Shown here piece after piece: positions 16,993 to 28,415 of a stretch of DNA of 64,000 nucleotides. Each line of letters opens with the position of its first letter. Position 1 is the first letter of the stretch. Made by a program: the position numbers and the translations under genes. Source of the DNA: Mycolicibacterium parafortuitum (GTDB lineage: Bacteria; Actinomycetota; Actinomycetes; Mycobacteriales; Mycobacteriaceae); the NCBI RefSeq assembly GCF_010725485.1, contig NZ_AP022598.1, forward strand, positions 620,001-684,000. Reading direction: 5' to 3'. The notes below the pieces were generated by a model, which did no database searches, was not told the DNA's origin, and was given only the letters and a program-made list of their open reading frames with translations.

Positions 16993-17573
16993 CTCATCAC
17001 GTAGAGCAGGCCGAAGATGATCACCCACAACAGGTCGACCATGTGCCAGTACACCGCCCCGGTCTCGACCATGGATGTCCTGCGTCGAAACGGGTTCCGC
17101 AGTTCGCGTATGACGACTCCGAGCACGATCAACCCGATCAGCACATGGACCATGTGCACCCCGGTCAGCACGTAGTAGAAGGCGAAGAACATCTCCGAGT
17201 TGGTATGTCCCGTACTGATCTTGGCGTACCACTCGTAGCCCTTGAACGCGATGAACAGCAGCCCGCACAGCCCGCCGCCGTAGATGTAGTTGATCGCCTG
17301 CCGGTGGGATCCGGCGCGGGCGGCCAGGACGCTGCGCGCGACGAACCAGGAGCTGGTCAGCAGGATGACGGTGTTGAGCACACCGATATTGATGTCGAGA
17401 TGTTGCTGGGCGGCCAGGAATCCGCCGGGGTCCATGGTCCGGTAGATCATGTAGACGATGAAGTAGCCGGCGAAGATGACCAGGTCGCCGAGCACCATCA
17501 CCCACATGTGCACGTCGCCGGGCAGGTGGCCTTCGCCGGGCCGTGTCTCGGGAATCGATTCCGATTGCGTCAT
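16989..17573 (-). CDS. Cytochrome c oxidase subunit III-like protein (CoxC/NorE type)
   Basis: A 194-residue five-span membrane protein of the haem-copper oxidase subunit III family. Diagnostic stretches are PGDVHMWVMVLGDLVIFAGY near the N-terminus, TSSWFVARS, GHTNSEMFFAFYYVLTGVHM-like sequence (GxHxxHV helix) and YWHMVDLLWVIIF near the end. At this length it is closer to the short NorE-like forms than to the aa3 CtaE subunit. The ATG at 17573 has AAAGGC upstream. Subunit III itself carries no redox cofactor. Confidence 0.85.
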   Translation of the reverse strand: MTQSESIPETRPGEGHLPGDVHMWVMVLGDLVIFAGYFIVYMIYRTMDPGGFLAAQQHLDINIGVLNTVILLTSSWFVARSVLAARAGSHRQAINYIYGGGLCGLLFIAFKGYEWYAKISTGHTNSEMFFAFYYVLTGVHMVHVLIGLIVLGVVIRELRNPFRRRTSMVETGAVYWHMVDLLWVIIFGLLYVMR

Positions 17574-17581
17574 GGCGCCTT

Positions 17582-18325
17582 TCAGTCCAAGCCCGGGGAA
17601 TCGGCGGGCTCCAGCGCGGTCGCGCGGCGCAGCAGCATGATCAGCGCGCCCAGCCAGATGCTGAAGATCACCACCGACCACCAGAAGGCCAGGGAACCGT
17701 TCCACGCGAACGGTCCGGAGTAGCTGACGAACATCTGGGTCGCGATCACCTCGGTGACGATCTGCCAGATCGTCACGTAGGCAAACCATTTCGGGAAGAT
17801 CTCGTTCTTGTCGTACAGGATCGCGATGGCGAAGACGAGGTAGGCCGCCGAGAAACAGCCGAGTGACCCGTTGTAGGACAGCATCCCGAGGTCGTAGAGC
17901 AGGCTGACGATCTCGGGGTCGCGGTCGACCCGGAACGTGGCCGTCAGGAAGCACACCGCGACCAGCAGGAAGCCCGGCAGCGCACCCACACCCATGCCGC
18001 CGATGTAGCCGTAGGCGAACACCTTGCCGACCGACATCCGCATCATGTGGTACGCGACAAGGCCGTTGGTGACCGCCGCACCGCCGAGCAGGATCAGCAG
18101 CAGCACGAAGCCGATCTGGATCGTCAACCCGTTGGTCGCCAGGAAGTTCACCTTCTCGGCGGCGGTGACATCCGGGCGTGGCGGCGGGGTGACCCGCGCC
18201 ATCAGGCAGATGATCACCCCGAAGGCGGCGTACCAGGCAGGGAAGAACCAACACACCAGCCGCACATCGCGTTTGCCGCCCGGCGCCTGGCCGTCGGTGA
18301 CCCGTACGGCATCGAGCAGGCTCAC
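17582..18325 (-). CDS. Multi-pass membrane protein B of the oxidase-subunit-like operon
   Basis: A 247-residue protein with about six hydrophobic helices. It shares a scaffold with the next gene upstream (same length; RDPE, FPxW, SGPxAWxGxLxFW and a terminal LRRA block align). A long polar segment before VNFLATNGLTIQ probably sits outside the membrane. The start is the GTG at 18325, overlapping the upstream stop by 4 bp (GTGA). I do not recognise a named family. No histidine-rich haem motif is obvious. It is 8 bp from the subunit III gene. Confidence 0.78.
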   Translation of the reverse strand: MSLLDAVRVTDGQAPGGKRDVRLVCWFFPAWYAAFGVIICLMARVTPPPRPDVTAAEKVNFLATNGLTIQIGFVLLLILLGGAAVTNGLVAYHMMRMSVGKVFAYGYIGGMGVGALPGFLLVAVCFLTATFRVDRDPEIVSLLYDLGMLSYNGSLGCFSAAYLVFAIAILYDKNEIFPKWFAYVTIWQIVTEVIATQMFVSYSGPFAWNGSLAFWWSVVIFSIWLGALIMLLRRATALEPADSPGLD

Positions 18326-19065
18326 CGAATCACGCCTTCGTCGCGGGCCTGCCGCAGCACCGCGCGGCGCAGCACGAAGAACATCACGACGACAAACACC
18401 GCGAACGCGCCGTTGCGCAGCCAGAACGACAGCACGCCGTCCCAGGCCAGCGGCCCGCTGGTGACGACCGCGGCGCCCGCGGCCGGGATCATCGCGATAC
18501 CGGTGGCCAGCGCATAGTGCCCGACCCAGCGCGGGAAGACCGGGTCGGGCCCGTCGTCGAAGTAGACCGCGACGGCCAGCAGCACGAACTGGGTGACGAC
18601 CATGCCGACCGGCGCGATGAACACGATCCAGGCGAGGTCGTTGAGCAGCATGATCAGCTCGGGGTCGCGGGCCGGGCGGAATGCGGCGACCAGGAAGAAG
18701 ATGTTCGACAACGCGAACGTCGTCGCACCGCTGACCACCGCGGTCAGATAGCAGTACGCGAACACGTGGCTCTGGGTCTTCATCCGCTTCATCTGGGCGA
18801 CGATCACCATGAAGAACGGCAGGATCATGATGCCGCACAGGTTGAACGTCACCTGACTGAACCGGATCCACGCGGTGTTGTCGGCGTAGAACGACGCGAC
18901 CTCGTCGGCCGACAGCAGCGGTGACATCGGCGGCCAGAAGCCGGGGAAGGCAAGCAGCGCCACCAGCAGGACCACCCCGACCGCTGGCCCGGTCCACAGA
19001 CTGACCCACTGCGCCTTGATGTTTCCCGCTTTGGGCAGGTCCTGCACCTGTTCCAGGATCTGCAC
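18322..19065 (-). CDS. Multi-pass membrane protein A of the oxidase-subunit-like operon
   Basis: First gene of the operon, also 247 residues, with about six membrane segments and the same RDPE/FPRW/SGPLAWDG/LRRA blocks as its sister. The start is set at the GTG at 19065 because GGAGG lies 5 nt upstream; an in-frame TTG at 19077 lacks a ribosome site. A 13-bp dyad (19081-19093), candidate TetR operator, sits directly upstream of that ribosome site. Function unknown; the twin genes suggest a heterodimer. Confidence 0.78.
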   Translation of the reverse strand: MQILEQVQDLPKAGNIKAQWVSLWTGPAVGVVLLVALLAFPGFWPPMSPLLSADEVASFYADNTAWIRFSQVTFNLCGIMILPFFMVIVAQMKRMKTQSHVFAYCYLTAVVSGATTFALSNIFFLVAAFRPARDPELIMLLNDLAWIVFIAPVGMVVTQFVLLAVAVYFDDGPDPVFPRWVGHYALATGIAMIPAAGAAVVTSGPLAWDGVLSFWLRNGAFAVFVVVMFFVLRRAVLRQARDEGVIR

Positions 19066-19080
19066 CGCGACCTCCAATAG

Positions 19081-19093
19081 TGACTCAAGTCAG
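19081..19093. promoter_or_regulatory. Candidate TetR operator 1 (upstream of membrane operon)
   Basis: TGACTCAAGTCAG contains the perfect dyad TGACT-CA-AGTCA and lies immediately upstream of the ribosome site of membrane protein A. A second copy with 11 of 13 identical bases is at 19193-19205, ahead of the divergent TetR gene. Two like sites in one divergent spacer are typical of autoregulated TetR control. Not proven. Confidence 0.5.
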
Positions 19094-19192
19094 ATCGTTT
19101 ACGGCCATCTCCGATGAAGAGCAGCTCCGAAAAGTGTTTGTGCTACCGGGCTGACGGTATCTGTCGGCGACGAGGAACGGAAGCAAATTTTC

Positions 19193-19205
19193 TGATTAAA
19201 GTCAG
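19193..19205. promoter_or_regulatory. Candidate TetR operator 2 (upstream of tetR-type gene)
   Basis: TGATTAAAGTCAG, the second copy of the 13-mer, with one mismatch between its half-sites. It lies in the most AT-rich part of the spacer, about 58 bp ahead of the TetR-family ATG at 19264, where a promoter is expected. Confidence 0.48.
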
Positions 19206-19263
19206 TTTTGCTGCCACTGCGCGTAGGGTCGGGCACTGGGTTCGCCTCCGAACGGAGCTGCAG

Positions 19264-19869
19264 ATGGTGCTGAGAGAGCAGAAATCCGAGCGCGGCCGCA
19301 AGGGTCTGCAGACCCGTGAGCGGCTGCTCGGCGCGGCGATCGCCGAATTCACCCGCGCCGGCCTGGCCGCCGCCGACATCGGCGCGATCGTGGCGGCGGC
19401 CGGGGTCGCGCACGGCACGTTCTTCTTCCACTTTCCGACCAAGGAACATGTGCTGCTGGAGTTGGAGCGGCGCGAACAGGACCGCATCGCCGCCGAACTG
19501 ACCCGGGCCTACCGGCGCCCGCACGGGGTGCGGACCACCCTGACCAAGGCGGTCGGCGCGCTCGGCGGCCTCGAGCGCAGGTTGGGTAACCGGTTGTTCA
19601 AAGACTTCCTGGCGCTGCACTTTTCGACCACCAGGCCGCCGTCGGAGGAGTGGACCGCCCACCCGGTGATCGTCGCCGTCGTCGAAGACCTGCGACGCGC
19701 CCAGCAGCGCGGCGAGATCCCCGCCGAGGTCGACGTGATGCTCAACGGGGTGTCGTTCCTGGTGGGGCTCTACGCGCTGCTGATCACGCTGCCGCCCTCG
19801 CCCGCGATCCGCGAACCGGTCGTCGCGGAGTACCTGACCACCTACCTGTACGGGTTACGTGTGCGATAG
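19264..19869 (+). CDS. TetR/AcrR family transcriptional regulator
   Basis: A 201-residue repressor-type protein. The N-terminal HTH covers about residues 14-60 (TRERLLGAAIAEFTRAG, then AAAGVAHGTFFFHFPTKEHVL). The C-terminal helical ligand domain covers about 75-195. The ATG at 19264 has GGAG 9 nt upstream; the longer upstream frame crosses the AT-rich promoter and is not used. Divergent from the oxidase-subunit-like operon, whose start carries a matching dyad, so it is the likely regulator. The ligand is unknown. Confidence 0.88.
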   Translation: MVLREQKSERGRKGLQTRERLLGAAIAEFTRAGLAAADIGAIVAAAGVAHGTFFFHFPTKEHVLLELERREQDRIAAELTRAYRRPHGVRTTLTKAVGALGGLERRLGNRLFKDFLALHFSTTRPPSEEWTAHPVIVAVVEDLRRAQQRGEIPAEVDVMLNGVSFLVGLYALLITLPPSPAIREPVVAEYLTTYLYGLRVR

Positions 19870-19872
19870 CCC

Positions 19873-21000
19873 TCACGCGGCGCGCCGGGCGCGGGTGCCG
19901 ATCACCGCCTCGTAGTGCCCGACCAGTTCGGCGCAGATCGACGGCCAGGTGCGGCCCAACACGCTGCGGCGTGCCGCGACCGAGTAGCGGCGACGCTCGG
20001 CGACCAGATGATCCACCGACGTCGACAGCCGCTCACCGAACTCGGACACCGGCAGCAGCAGCCCGGTGCGGTACGGCGCGACGAGGTCGCGCGGCCCGCC
20101 GGCATCCGGCGCGATCACCGGTAGACCGGAGGCCATCGCCTCCTGCACGGCCTGGCAGAACGTCTCGTGTTCGCCGGGATGGACGAATACGTCCATGCTG
20201 GCGTACGCCGCGGCGAGCGCCGGGCCGTACAAGGCGCCGGTGAACACCGCTCGTGGGAACCTGGTTTCGAGCTTGGCGCGGTCGACTCCGTCTCCGACGA
20301 TGACGATCTGCATGTCGTCCCGGTCGTGCAGCGGCGCCAACCGCTCGACATGTTTCTCGGGCGCCAGCCGGCCGACGAACCCGACGATCGGTTTCCCGCC
20401 CGGCGACCAGGCCCGGCGCAGCGTGTCGTCGCGCCACGACGGCGCGAACCCGGTGACGTCGACGCCGCGCGCCCACCGGTGCACCCGTGGAACACCTTGC
20501 TCGACAAGGCTTTCCATCGCGGCGGTGGACGGTGCCAGCGTGCGGTCGGCTTTGCTGTGCAGGCGGCGCGTCCAGGCCCACGATGCCCGCGACAGCGCAC
20601 CGGCGCCGTAGCTGCGGGCGAATCCGGCGACGTCTGTCTGGTAGACCGCGACCGTCGGGACGCCGAGATACCGTGCTGCGTGCACGCCGCCCCAGCCGAG
20701 CAGCGCGGGCGACGCGAGGTGCACCACGTCGGGGTCGAAGCCGCGCAGCACACCGGCCATCCGGGGACGCGGAACCCCCAGCGGCAGCGACGTGACCTTC
20801 GGGAACATCGCCGACGGGACGCGATGCACGCGCACCCCGGCGTGTACCCGGTCGGCGGGAGGTTGTCCGCGCGGCGTATCCGGGGCGATGACCAGCACCT
20901 CGTGGCCGGTGCGGCGCAGGTGCTCGATCACCTGCAGCACCGAGTTGGTGACGCCGTTGACATTCGGGAGGAACGATTCTGCGACGATTGCGACGCGCAC
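19873..21000 (-). CDS. mgtA: GDP-mannose-dependent alpha-mannosyltransferase MgtA (GT4/GT-B)
   Basis: A 375-residue glycosyltransferase matching mycobacterial MgtA (Rv0557). It transfers mannose to a glucuronosyl-diacylglycerol or phosphatidylinositol-type lipid in glycolipid assembly. The N-terminal GT-B domain begins [15 protein letters not shown]. The donor-binding C-terminal domain has [15 protein letters not shown], the [19 protein letters not shown] block (E-x7-E motif) and [10 protein letters not shown]. The start is the GTG at 21000. The position between menG and the DUF3592/menD pair is syntenic with M. tuberculosis. Confidence 0.9.
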   Translation of the reverse strand: MRVAIVAESFLPNVNGVTNSVLQVIEHLRRTGHEVLVIAPDTPRGQPPADRVHAGVRVHRVPSAMFPKVTSLPLGVPRPRMAGVLRGFDPDVVHLASPALLGWGGVHAARYLGVPTVAVYQTDVAGFARSYGAGALSRASWAWTRRLHSKADRTLAPSTAAMESLVEQGVPRVHRWARGVDVTGFAPSWRDDTLRRAWSPGGKPIVGFVGRLAPEKHVERLAPLHDRDDMQIVIVGDGVDRAKLETRFPRAVFTGALYGPALAAAYASMDVFVHPGEHETFCQAVQEAMASGLPVIAPDAGGPRDLVAPYRTGLLLPVSEFGERLSTSVDHLVAERRRYSVAARRSVLGRTWPSICAELVGHYEAVIGTRARRAA

Positions 21001-21088
21001 ACCGCGACAGTGACAGCGTCACCTGTCGGCAAGGTTGCGCCCAGGGATATGTCGCACGAAGAACGGGTGCGGCTGTGAGGATGGTGCC

Positions 21089-21765
21089 ATGCGTCTGCTA
21101 CGCCCGCTGGTCGCGCTGACCACGCTCGGACTGCTGCTCGGCGCGGTCGGCTGCGCCCGCGAGGTCACCGGCACCGCGACGGCCCCGGCGCCGGCCCCGC
21201 TGGCGTTGTCCGAGGACGGCTACGGCATCGTGGCGGGATTCGGCGACGCCCCCGCCAGGATCGAGATCTACACCGAACCGCAGTGCAGCCACTGCGCGGA
21301 CCTACAGCGCGAGTTCGGCGACCGGCTGGCCTACCACGTCGCCATCGGAGACCTGCAGGTCACCTATCGTCCGTTGACGTTCCTCGACGACGACTACGAC
21401 GGATACTCCTCCACGGTGGCCAACGCGTTGTTCGCCGCCGCCGAGGCGATCGACGACTCCGCGGCCACCGGCACGCAGTTCCAACGCTTCGTCGAGCAGT
21501 TGTGGGTGAACCAGGACCCCGGCGGCCAACCGTTCTCCGGCGACGAACTGCGCACGATGGCCGTCGACGCCGGGATTCCGGAACGGGTGGCCGATCACCT
21601 GGCGGGCCCGCAGGAGGCCGTCGACATCGTCGACATGGAGAACACCAACTTCGACCTGCTCTTCGAGGTCGACCAGATCAACACCGGCACCCCGACCGTG
21701 TACGACCTCGACGCCGGGCAGAAGGTCGACCTCGCCGAGGACTGGCTCGACGAGTTGGTGGGGTC

Positions 21766-21769
<4 letters not shown>
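21089..21769 (+). CDS. Thioredoxin-fold (DsbA-like) lipoprotein
   Basis: A 226-residue exported protein. The signal peptide ends in GAVGC, a lipobox with Cys near residue 21. A Pro/Ala linker follows, then a DsbA/thioredoxin-fold domain with the redox motif CSHC in YTEPQCSHCADLQREF. The helical insertion and the late NTGTPTVYDLD, holding the cis-proline, fit the fold. It is probably an extracytoplasmic disulfide oxidoreductase. ATG 21089 has GAGGAT 8 nt ahead. It is absent from this spot in M. tuberculosis, so it is an insertion in the men region. Confidence 0.84.
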
Positions 21770-24703
<2,934 letters not shown>

Positions 24704-24819
24704 TCCGACGACGGTACTCAGTTGTGAATCGGGCGCGCTAATCCACCCTGAACGTCGCTTTGCGCGCCGAATCCGCACGGGATGGAACCGTGGGGCCCGT
24801 TCACCGCGTCCGAACAGAC

Positions 24820-25680
24820 ATGATCAACGATTATCTGCGGCACCAGGACGGCGTGATCACGCTTGAACAGGCTCGCGCCTCGGGATTGAGCGCACGCGCC
24901 GTGCAACTGCGGGTGCGCTCAGGCCAGTGGAAGCGCTGCGGGCGGGGTGTGTACTTCGCCGACGACCGACTCTTCACCGACGAGGCCCGGATCCGGGCGA
25001 CCGTATGGAGTTACGGGGTACACGCGGCTGCCAGCGGGCTGACCGCGGCCCGGTGGCACGGGTTGACGCAATTCACTCCGGAAGTGCTGGAGGTGACAGT
25101 GCCTCGCGACAGCCACGGCCGCCGGCACCCCGGCAGCCGAGTGCGCCGGCGCGACCTCGACCCAGTCGACATCGTGGAGAAGCGCGGGGTGCGCGTGACG
25201 GCGATGCCGCTGACCGTGGTCGAGGCTTCCGCACGCTCCCGGAGCGGGATGAAGCTCATGGACAACGCGCTACAACGACACGTCGACCTGAACAGCCTGT
25301 GGTGGTCTCATCTGCGAAACAAGGGACGCACGGGTGCCCCACGTGCGCGGCGGCTGCTCCAGACGGCCTCCGGCGGCGCCCGCTCACACGCCGAGCGGTT
25401 GCTGCACAAACTCCTGCGCGAGGCGGGCATCACCGGCTGGAAAAGCAACTATCGGGTTGCTGGTTATCGCGTCGACGTGGGGTTCCCGGGCCCGCGAGTC
25501 GCCATCGAGGTCGACGGGTACGCGTTCCACAGTGGCGCGGAAGCATTCCAGATCGACCGCGAGCGCCAGAACGCGATCGTGATCCGCGACTGGCAGGTCC
25601 TGCGATTCACCTGGCTGGACCTCACCGAGTACCCCGAACGGGTGATCGCGGTAGTCCGCGCGGCAATTACGGCGCGCTAA
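24820..25680 (+). CDS. DUF559 endonuclease-like protein with AbiEi-type N-terminal HTH
   Basis: A 286-residue protein. The N-terminus (about 1-60, ITLEQARASGLSARAVQLRVRSG) resembles the AbiEi antitoxin-type winged helix. The C-terminal 110 residues are DUF559, a Vsr/PD-(D/E)xK nuclease-like fold. VDVGFPGPRVAIEVDGYAFH provides the Asp and Glu-x-Asp acidic residues, and QVLRFTWLDL ends the domain. The ATG at 24820 is used; a longer frame is possible. Such genes are scattered singly in actinobacterial genomes. No toxin partner is adjacent. Nuclease or defence activity is unproven. Confidence 0.78.
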   Translation: MINDYLRHQDGVITLEQARASGLSARAVQLRVRSGQWKRCGRGVYFADDRLFTDEARIRATVWSYGVHAAASGLTAARWHGLTQFTPEVLEVTVPRDSHGRRHPGSRVRRRDLDPVDIVEKRGVRVTAMPLTVVEASARSRSGMKLMDNALQRHVDLNSLWWSHLRNKGRTGAPRARRLLQTASGGARSHAERLLHKLLREAGITGWKSNYRVAGYRVDVGFPGPRVAIEVDGYAFHSGAEAFQIDRERQNAIVIRDWQVLRFTWLDLTEYPERVIAVVRAAITAR

Positions 25681-26407
25681 GCGACGCGTGACGTCGTTTT
25701 CCGCGCCGGATCCGCTTCAGCGCGGCATCCCACAGCAGTCCCCCCGAGGCGGCCAGCGCGGCCGGGTTGGCCAGTTCCCTGCCCATCATCGCGGTGGCCA
25801 GCGCTTTCGTGCTCGCCGACGCCTTGGACATGTGGCCGGAGTCGAACGGCGGCTGCGGGTCGTACTCGATGGACAGCTGGATGGCTTTCGCCTTGGCTTC
25901 TCCGGCGATGCGCCCGGCCAGCCACAGCCCGAGGTCGATGCCCGCCGACACCCCGGCCGCGGTCGCCGTCTTCGCGTCGGCCTCGACGATGCGCTGGTCG
26001 GCGACCGGGATCGCGCCGAGCGTCTTGAGAACGGGCAGCGCCGCCCAGTGCGACGTCGCGCGCTTGCCGTCCAGCACGCCCGCGGTGGCCAGGATCACCG
26101 ATCCCGAGCACACCGACGTCGTCCACGTCGACGTCTCGTGTGCCCGGCGCACCCAGTCGAGCACCTTCTCGTCACGCGAGTGCTCGATGGTCGCGAAGCC
26201 GCCCGGGATCAGGATGATGTCCGGCGACGGCGTCTCGTCGAACGAGTGCGTGGCCCCGATGAGCAGCACGTGCGAGTCGGCCGCGATCGGTCCCGGCTCG
26301 TGCCACACGAACCGGACCTCGGCGTCGGGCAGCCACCGCAGGCTCTCGTAGGGGCCGATGAAGTCCAGCGCGGTGAACCCCGGGTAGAGCATGATCGCGA
26401 CCTGCAT
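25667..26407 (-). CDS. DJ-1/PfpI family protein (isonitrile hydratase-like)
   Basis: A 246-residue cytoplasmic protein. The DJ-1/PfpI domain spans about residues 1-185 with the nucleophilic-cysteine elbow TSVCSGSVIL and the loop ILIPGGFATIEHS. The lineage ending ATSHWAALPVLKTLGAIPV is typical of isocyanide-hydratase (InhA) relatives, though substrate assignment is only tentative. A C-terminal helical tail ends in basic residues (KRIRRGKRRH). It is 18 bp downstream of the GlxA-type regulator, likely the same transcript. Confidence 0.83.
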   Translation of the reverse strand: MQVAIMLYPGFTALDFIGPYESLRWLPDAEVRFVWHEPGPIAADSHVLLIGATHSFDETPSPDIILIPGGFATIEHSRDEKVLDWVRRAHETSTWTTSVCSGSVILATAGVLDGKRATSHWAALPVLKTLGAIPVADQRIVEADAKTATAAGVSAGIDLGLWLAGRIAGEAKAKAIQLSIEYDPQPPFDSGHMSKASASTKALATAMMGRELANPAALAASGGLLWDAALKRIRRGKRRHASLSAP

Positions 26408-26425
26408 GGTGAATCCTCCTGTGTG

Positions 26426-27391
26426 TCACGCGAACGTCTTGCGGTAGTGGTCGGGTGAGACGCCGAGACGGCGAACGAAGTTACGGCGCAACGTCTCCGC
26501 CGAACCGAATCCGCAGCGGGCGGCGATCACGGTGACGGTGTCGTCGGTCTCCTCCAGCTGGCGCCGCGCCGCCTCGGTCCGGACCCGCTCGACGTACGCG
26601 CCGGGCGCTTCGCCGACCTCCTCGGTGAACACCCGGGTGAAGTGTCGCGGGCTCATCGCCGCGCGCCGGGCCAGCTCCGGGATACTGTGCGCACCACCGG
26701 GTTCGGCTTCGATGGCCTCCTGCGCATCCCGGATCGGGGTGCGCCGGGCGCGTGGCATCCACACCGGTGCGGCGAACTGGGTCTGCCCGCCGGGCCTGCG
26801 CAGGTACATCACGAGGTGGCGGGCCACCGTCTGCGCGACGTCGGTGCCGTGGTCGTCCTCGACCAGCGCCAGCGCCAGGTCGATACCCGCGGTGACACCC
26901 GCGGCGGTCCACACCTTCTCCGAGCTGCGCACGAAGATCGGGTCCGGGTCGACGGTCACTGCGGGGAAGTCGGCGGCCATCCGCGGCGCGAACGACCAGT
27001 GCGTGGTCGCGACGCACCCGTCGAGCAGCCCCGCCTCGGCGGCCAGCACCGCCCCGCTGCACACGCTGACGACGCGGCGGGCCCGCGGCGCGACGTCGCG
27101 GATCCAGTCGATCAGCGTCGGATCGTTGCGGGCGGTCTCGGTGCCGAATCCTCCGGGCAGCACGACGGTGTCGACGTCCTCGCCGGGGCCGGGCAGCGCC
27201 TCGGCCATCAGGGTCAGCCCGGTGCCGGTGTCGACGGGCGCGGCCCCGGCCGACACGACGCGCACCCGGTATCCGGCGCCGTGGCCCCGCGCGGCGAGCA
27301 CCATCGACGCGCCGCTGAACACGTCGGCGGGCCCGACCACGTCGAGGGCCTGCACGCCCGCGAAGCCGGCGATCAGGACCGTGCGCACCAT
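26426..27391 (-). CDS. GlxA-family transcriptional regulator (DJ-1 domain plus AraC HTH)
   Basis: A 321-residue regulator. The DJ-1/PfpI-like domain (about 1-180, with VVSVCSGAVLAAEAG) is fused to a C-terminal AraC HTH. That HTH holds two helix-turn-helices: ELARRAAMSPRHFTRVFTEE and VIAARCGFGSAETLRRNF. The start is set at the ATG at 27391, where the family N-terminus begins. Such regulators respond to small nitrogenous molecules and commonly govern a neighbouring DJ-1 enzyme, which is exactly the arrangement here. Confidence 0.9.
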   Translation of the reverse strand: MVRTVLIAGFAGVQALDVVGPADVFSGASMVLAARGHGAGYRVRVVSAGAAPVDTGTGLTLMAEALPGPGEDVDTVVLPGGFGTETARNDPTLIDWIRDVAPRARRVVSVCSGAVLAAEAGLLDGCVATTHWSFAPRMAADFPAVTVDPDPIFVRSSEKVWTAAGVTAGIDLALALVEDDHGTDVAQTVARHLVMYLRRPGGQTQFAAPVWMPRARRTPIRDAQEAIEAEPGGAHSIPELARRAAMSPRHFTRVFTEEVGEAPGAYVERVRTEAARRQLEETDDTVTVIAARCGFGSAETLRRNFVRRLGVSPDHYRKTFA

Positions 27392-27444
27392 GGACTCAGT
27401 GTTGGCGACGCCCGCAGTGGCGTCTAGGCCATGGACCCCACAGA

Positions 27445-28401
27445 TCAGGACAGCAGCGGGTGGCAGGCCCGGACGCGGTCGATCCACCACTGCCGGCGAT
27501 CCGGCGGCGCGGCCAGCGCCGCGATCCGCGCCGGATCCGGCGTCACCGGCGCAGCGGGCAGCGTGCCGTCCACCGGGGTCAGAGGTTCGGCCACGTCGTC
27601 GACGAACAACCCGCCGGTGCCGAGCCCGCAGGCATGCTCCAGCCGGGGCAGCGCACCGGCCGCGACCAGACCGGCACCGATACCGACGGCGGTGTCCAGC
27701 GCGCTGGACACCACCACCGGGATGTCGATCTGGGCGGCGATGGCGAGCATCGTCTGCACCCCGCCCAGCGGGGCCACCTTGAGCACCGCGACGTCGGCCG
27801 CACCTGCGCGCACGACGTGCAGCGGGTCCTCGGCCTTGCGGATGCTCTCGTCGGCGGCGACGGGGATGTCGACGCGGCGCCGGACCTCGGCCAGTTCGGC
27901 GACGGTGCGGCAGGGCTGTTCGAGGTATTCGAGCGGACCGTCGGCGGTCAGGGCCCGCGCCGCGGCGACCGCCTGCTCGACGGTCCAGCCGCCGTTGGCG
28001 TCGACCCGGACGGCCAGCCCGACAGCACGGACGGCGTCGACGCGGGCGACGTCGTCCTCGAGGGTCTGGCCGGGTTCGGCGACCTTGACCTTCGCGGTGC
28101 GTGCGCCCGGGAACCGGGTGAGCACCTCGGCGACGGCGCCGGCCGGGACGGCGGGCACGGTCGCGTTGATCGGGATCCGGGTGCGCTGCACGTCGGGCAG
28201 CGGGTGATAGGCGGCCGCGAGCGCCGAGGCCAGCCAGTGCGCGGCCTCCGGCGGTTCGTACTCGAGGAAGGCGCCGAACTCACCCCAGCCGGCGGGGCCG
28301 TCGATCAGCGCGACCTCGCGGGTGGTGATGCCTCGGAAGCGCACCCGCATCGGCAGGGCGACCACGTGCAGCCGGTCCAGGATGTCGGCGAGTTCGGGCA
28401 C
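27445..28401 (-). CDS. menC: o-Succinylbenzoate synthase MenC
   Basis: A 318-residue enolase-superfamily dehydratase that aromatises SHCHC to o-succinylbenzoate in menaquinone synthesis. The N-terminus RLHVVALPMRVRFRGITTRE is mycobacterial MenC. Catalytic KVKV lysines, metal ligands in VRVDANGGW, the E of EYLEQPC, the D of ADESI and LKVAPLGG are seen in order. The GTG at 28401 has AAGG upstream. It probably lies in one transcriptional direction with menD, but the accessory DUF559/GlxA block intervenes. Confidence 0.94.
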   Translation of the reverse strand: MPELADILDRLHVVALPMRVRFRGITTREVALIDGPAGWGEFGAFLEYEPPEAAHWLASALAAAYHPLPDVQRTRIPINATVPAVPAGAVAEVLTRFPGARTAKVKVAEPGQTLEDDVARVDAVRAVGLAVRVDANGGWTVEQAVAAARALTADGPLEYLEQPCRTVAELAEVRRRVDIPVAADESIRKAEDPLHVVRAGAADVAVLKVAPLGGVQTMLAIAAQIDIPVVVSSALDTAVGIGAGLVAAGALPRLEHACGLGTGGLFVDDVAEPLTPVDGTLPAAPVTPDPARIAALAAPPDRRQWWIDRVRACHPLLS

Positions 28402-28415
28402 GCCCTTATCGTGCG

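Noticed and set aside
16693..19065. Nitric oxide reductase accessory (NorEF) operon
   Set aside because: Subunit III/IV-like proteins fit, but no norB/norC genes or NorD/Q occur and the twin membrane proteins are not known Nor parts.
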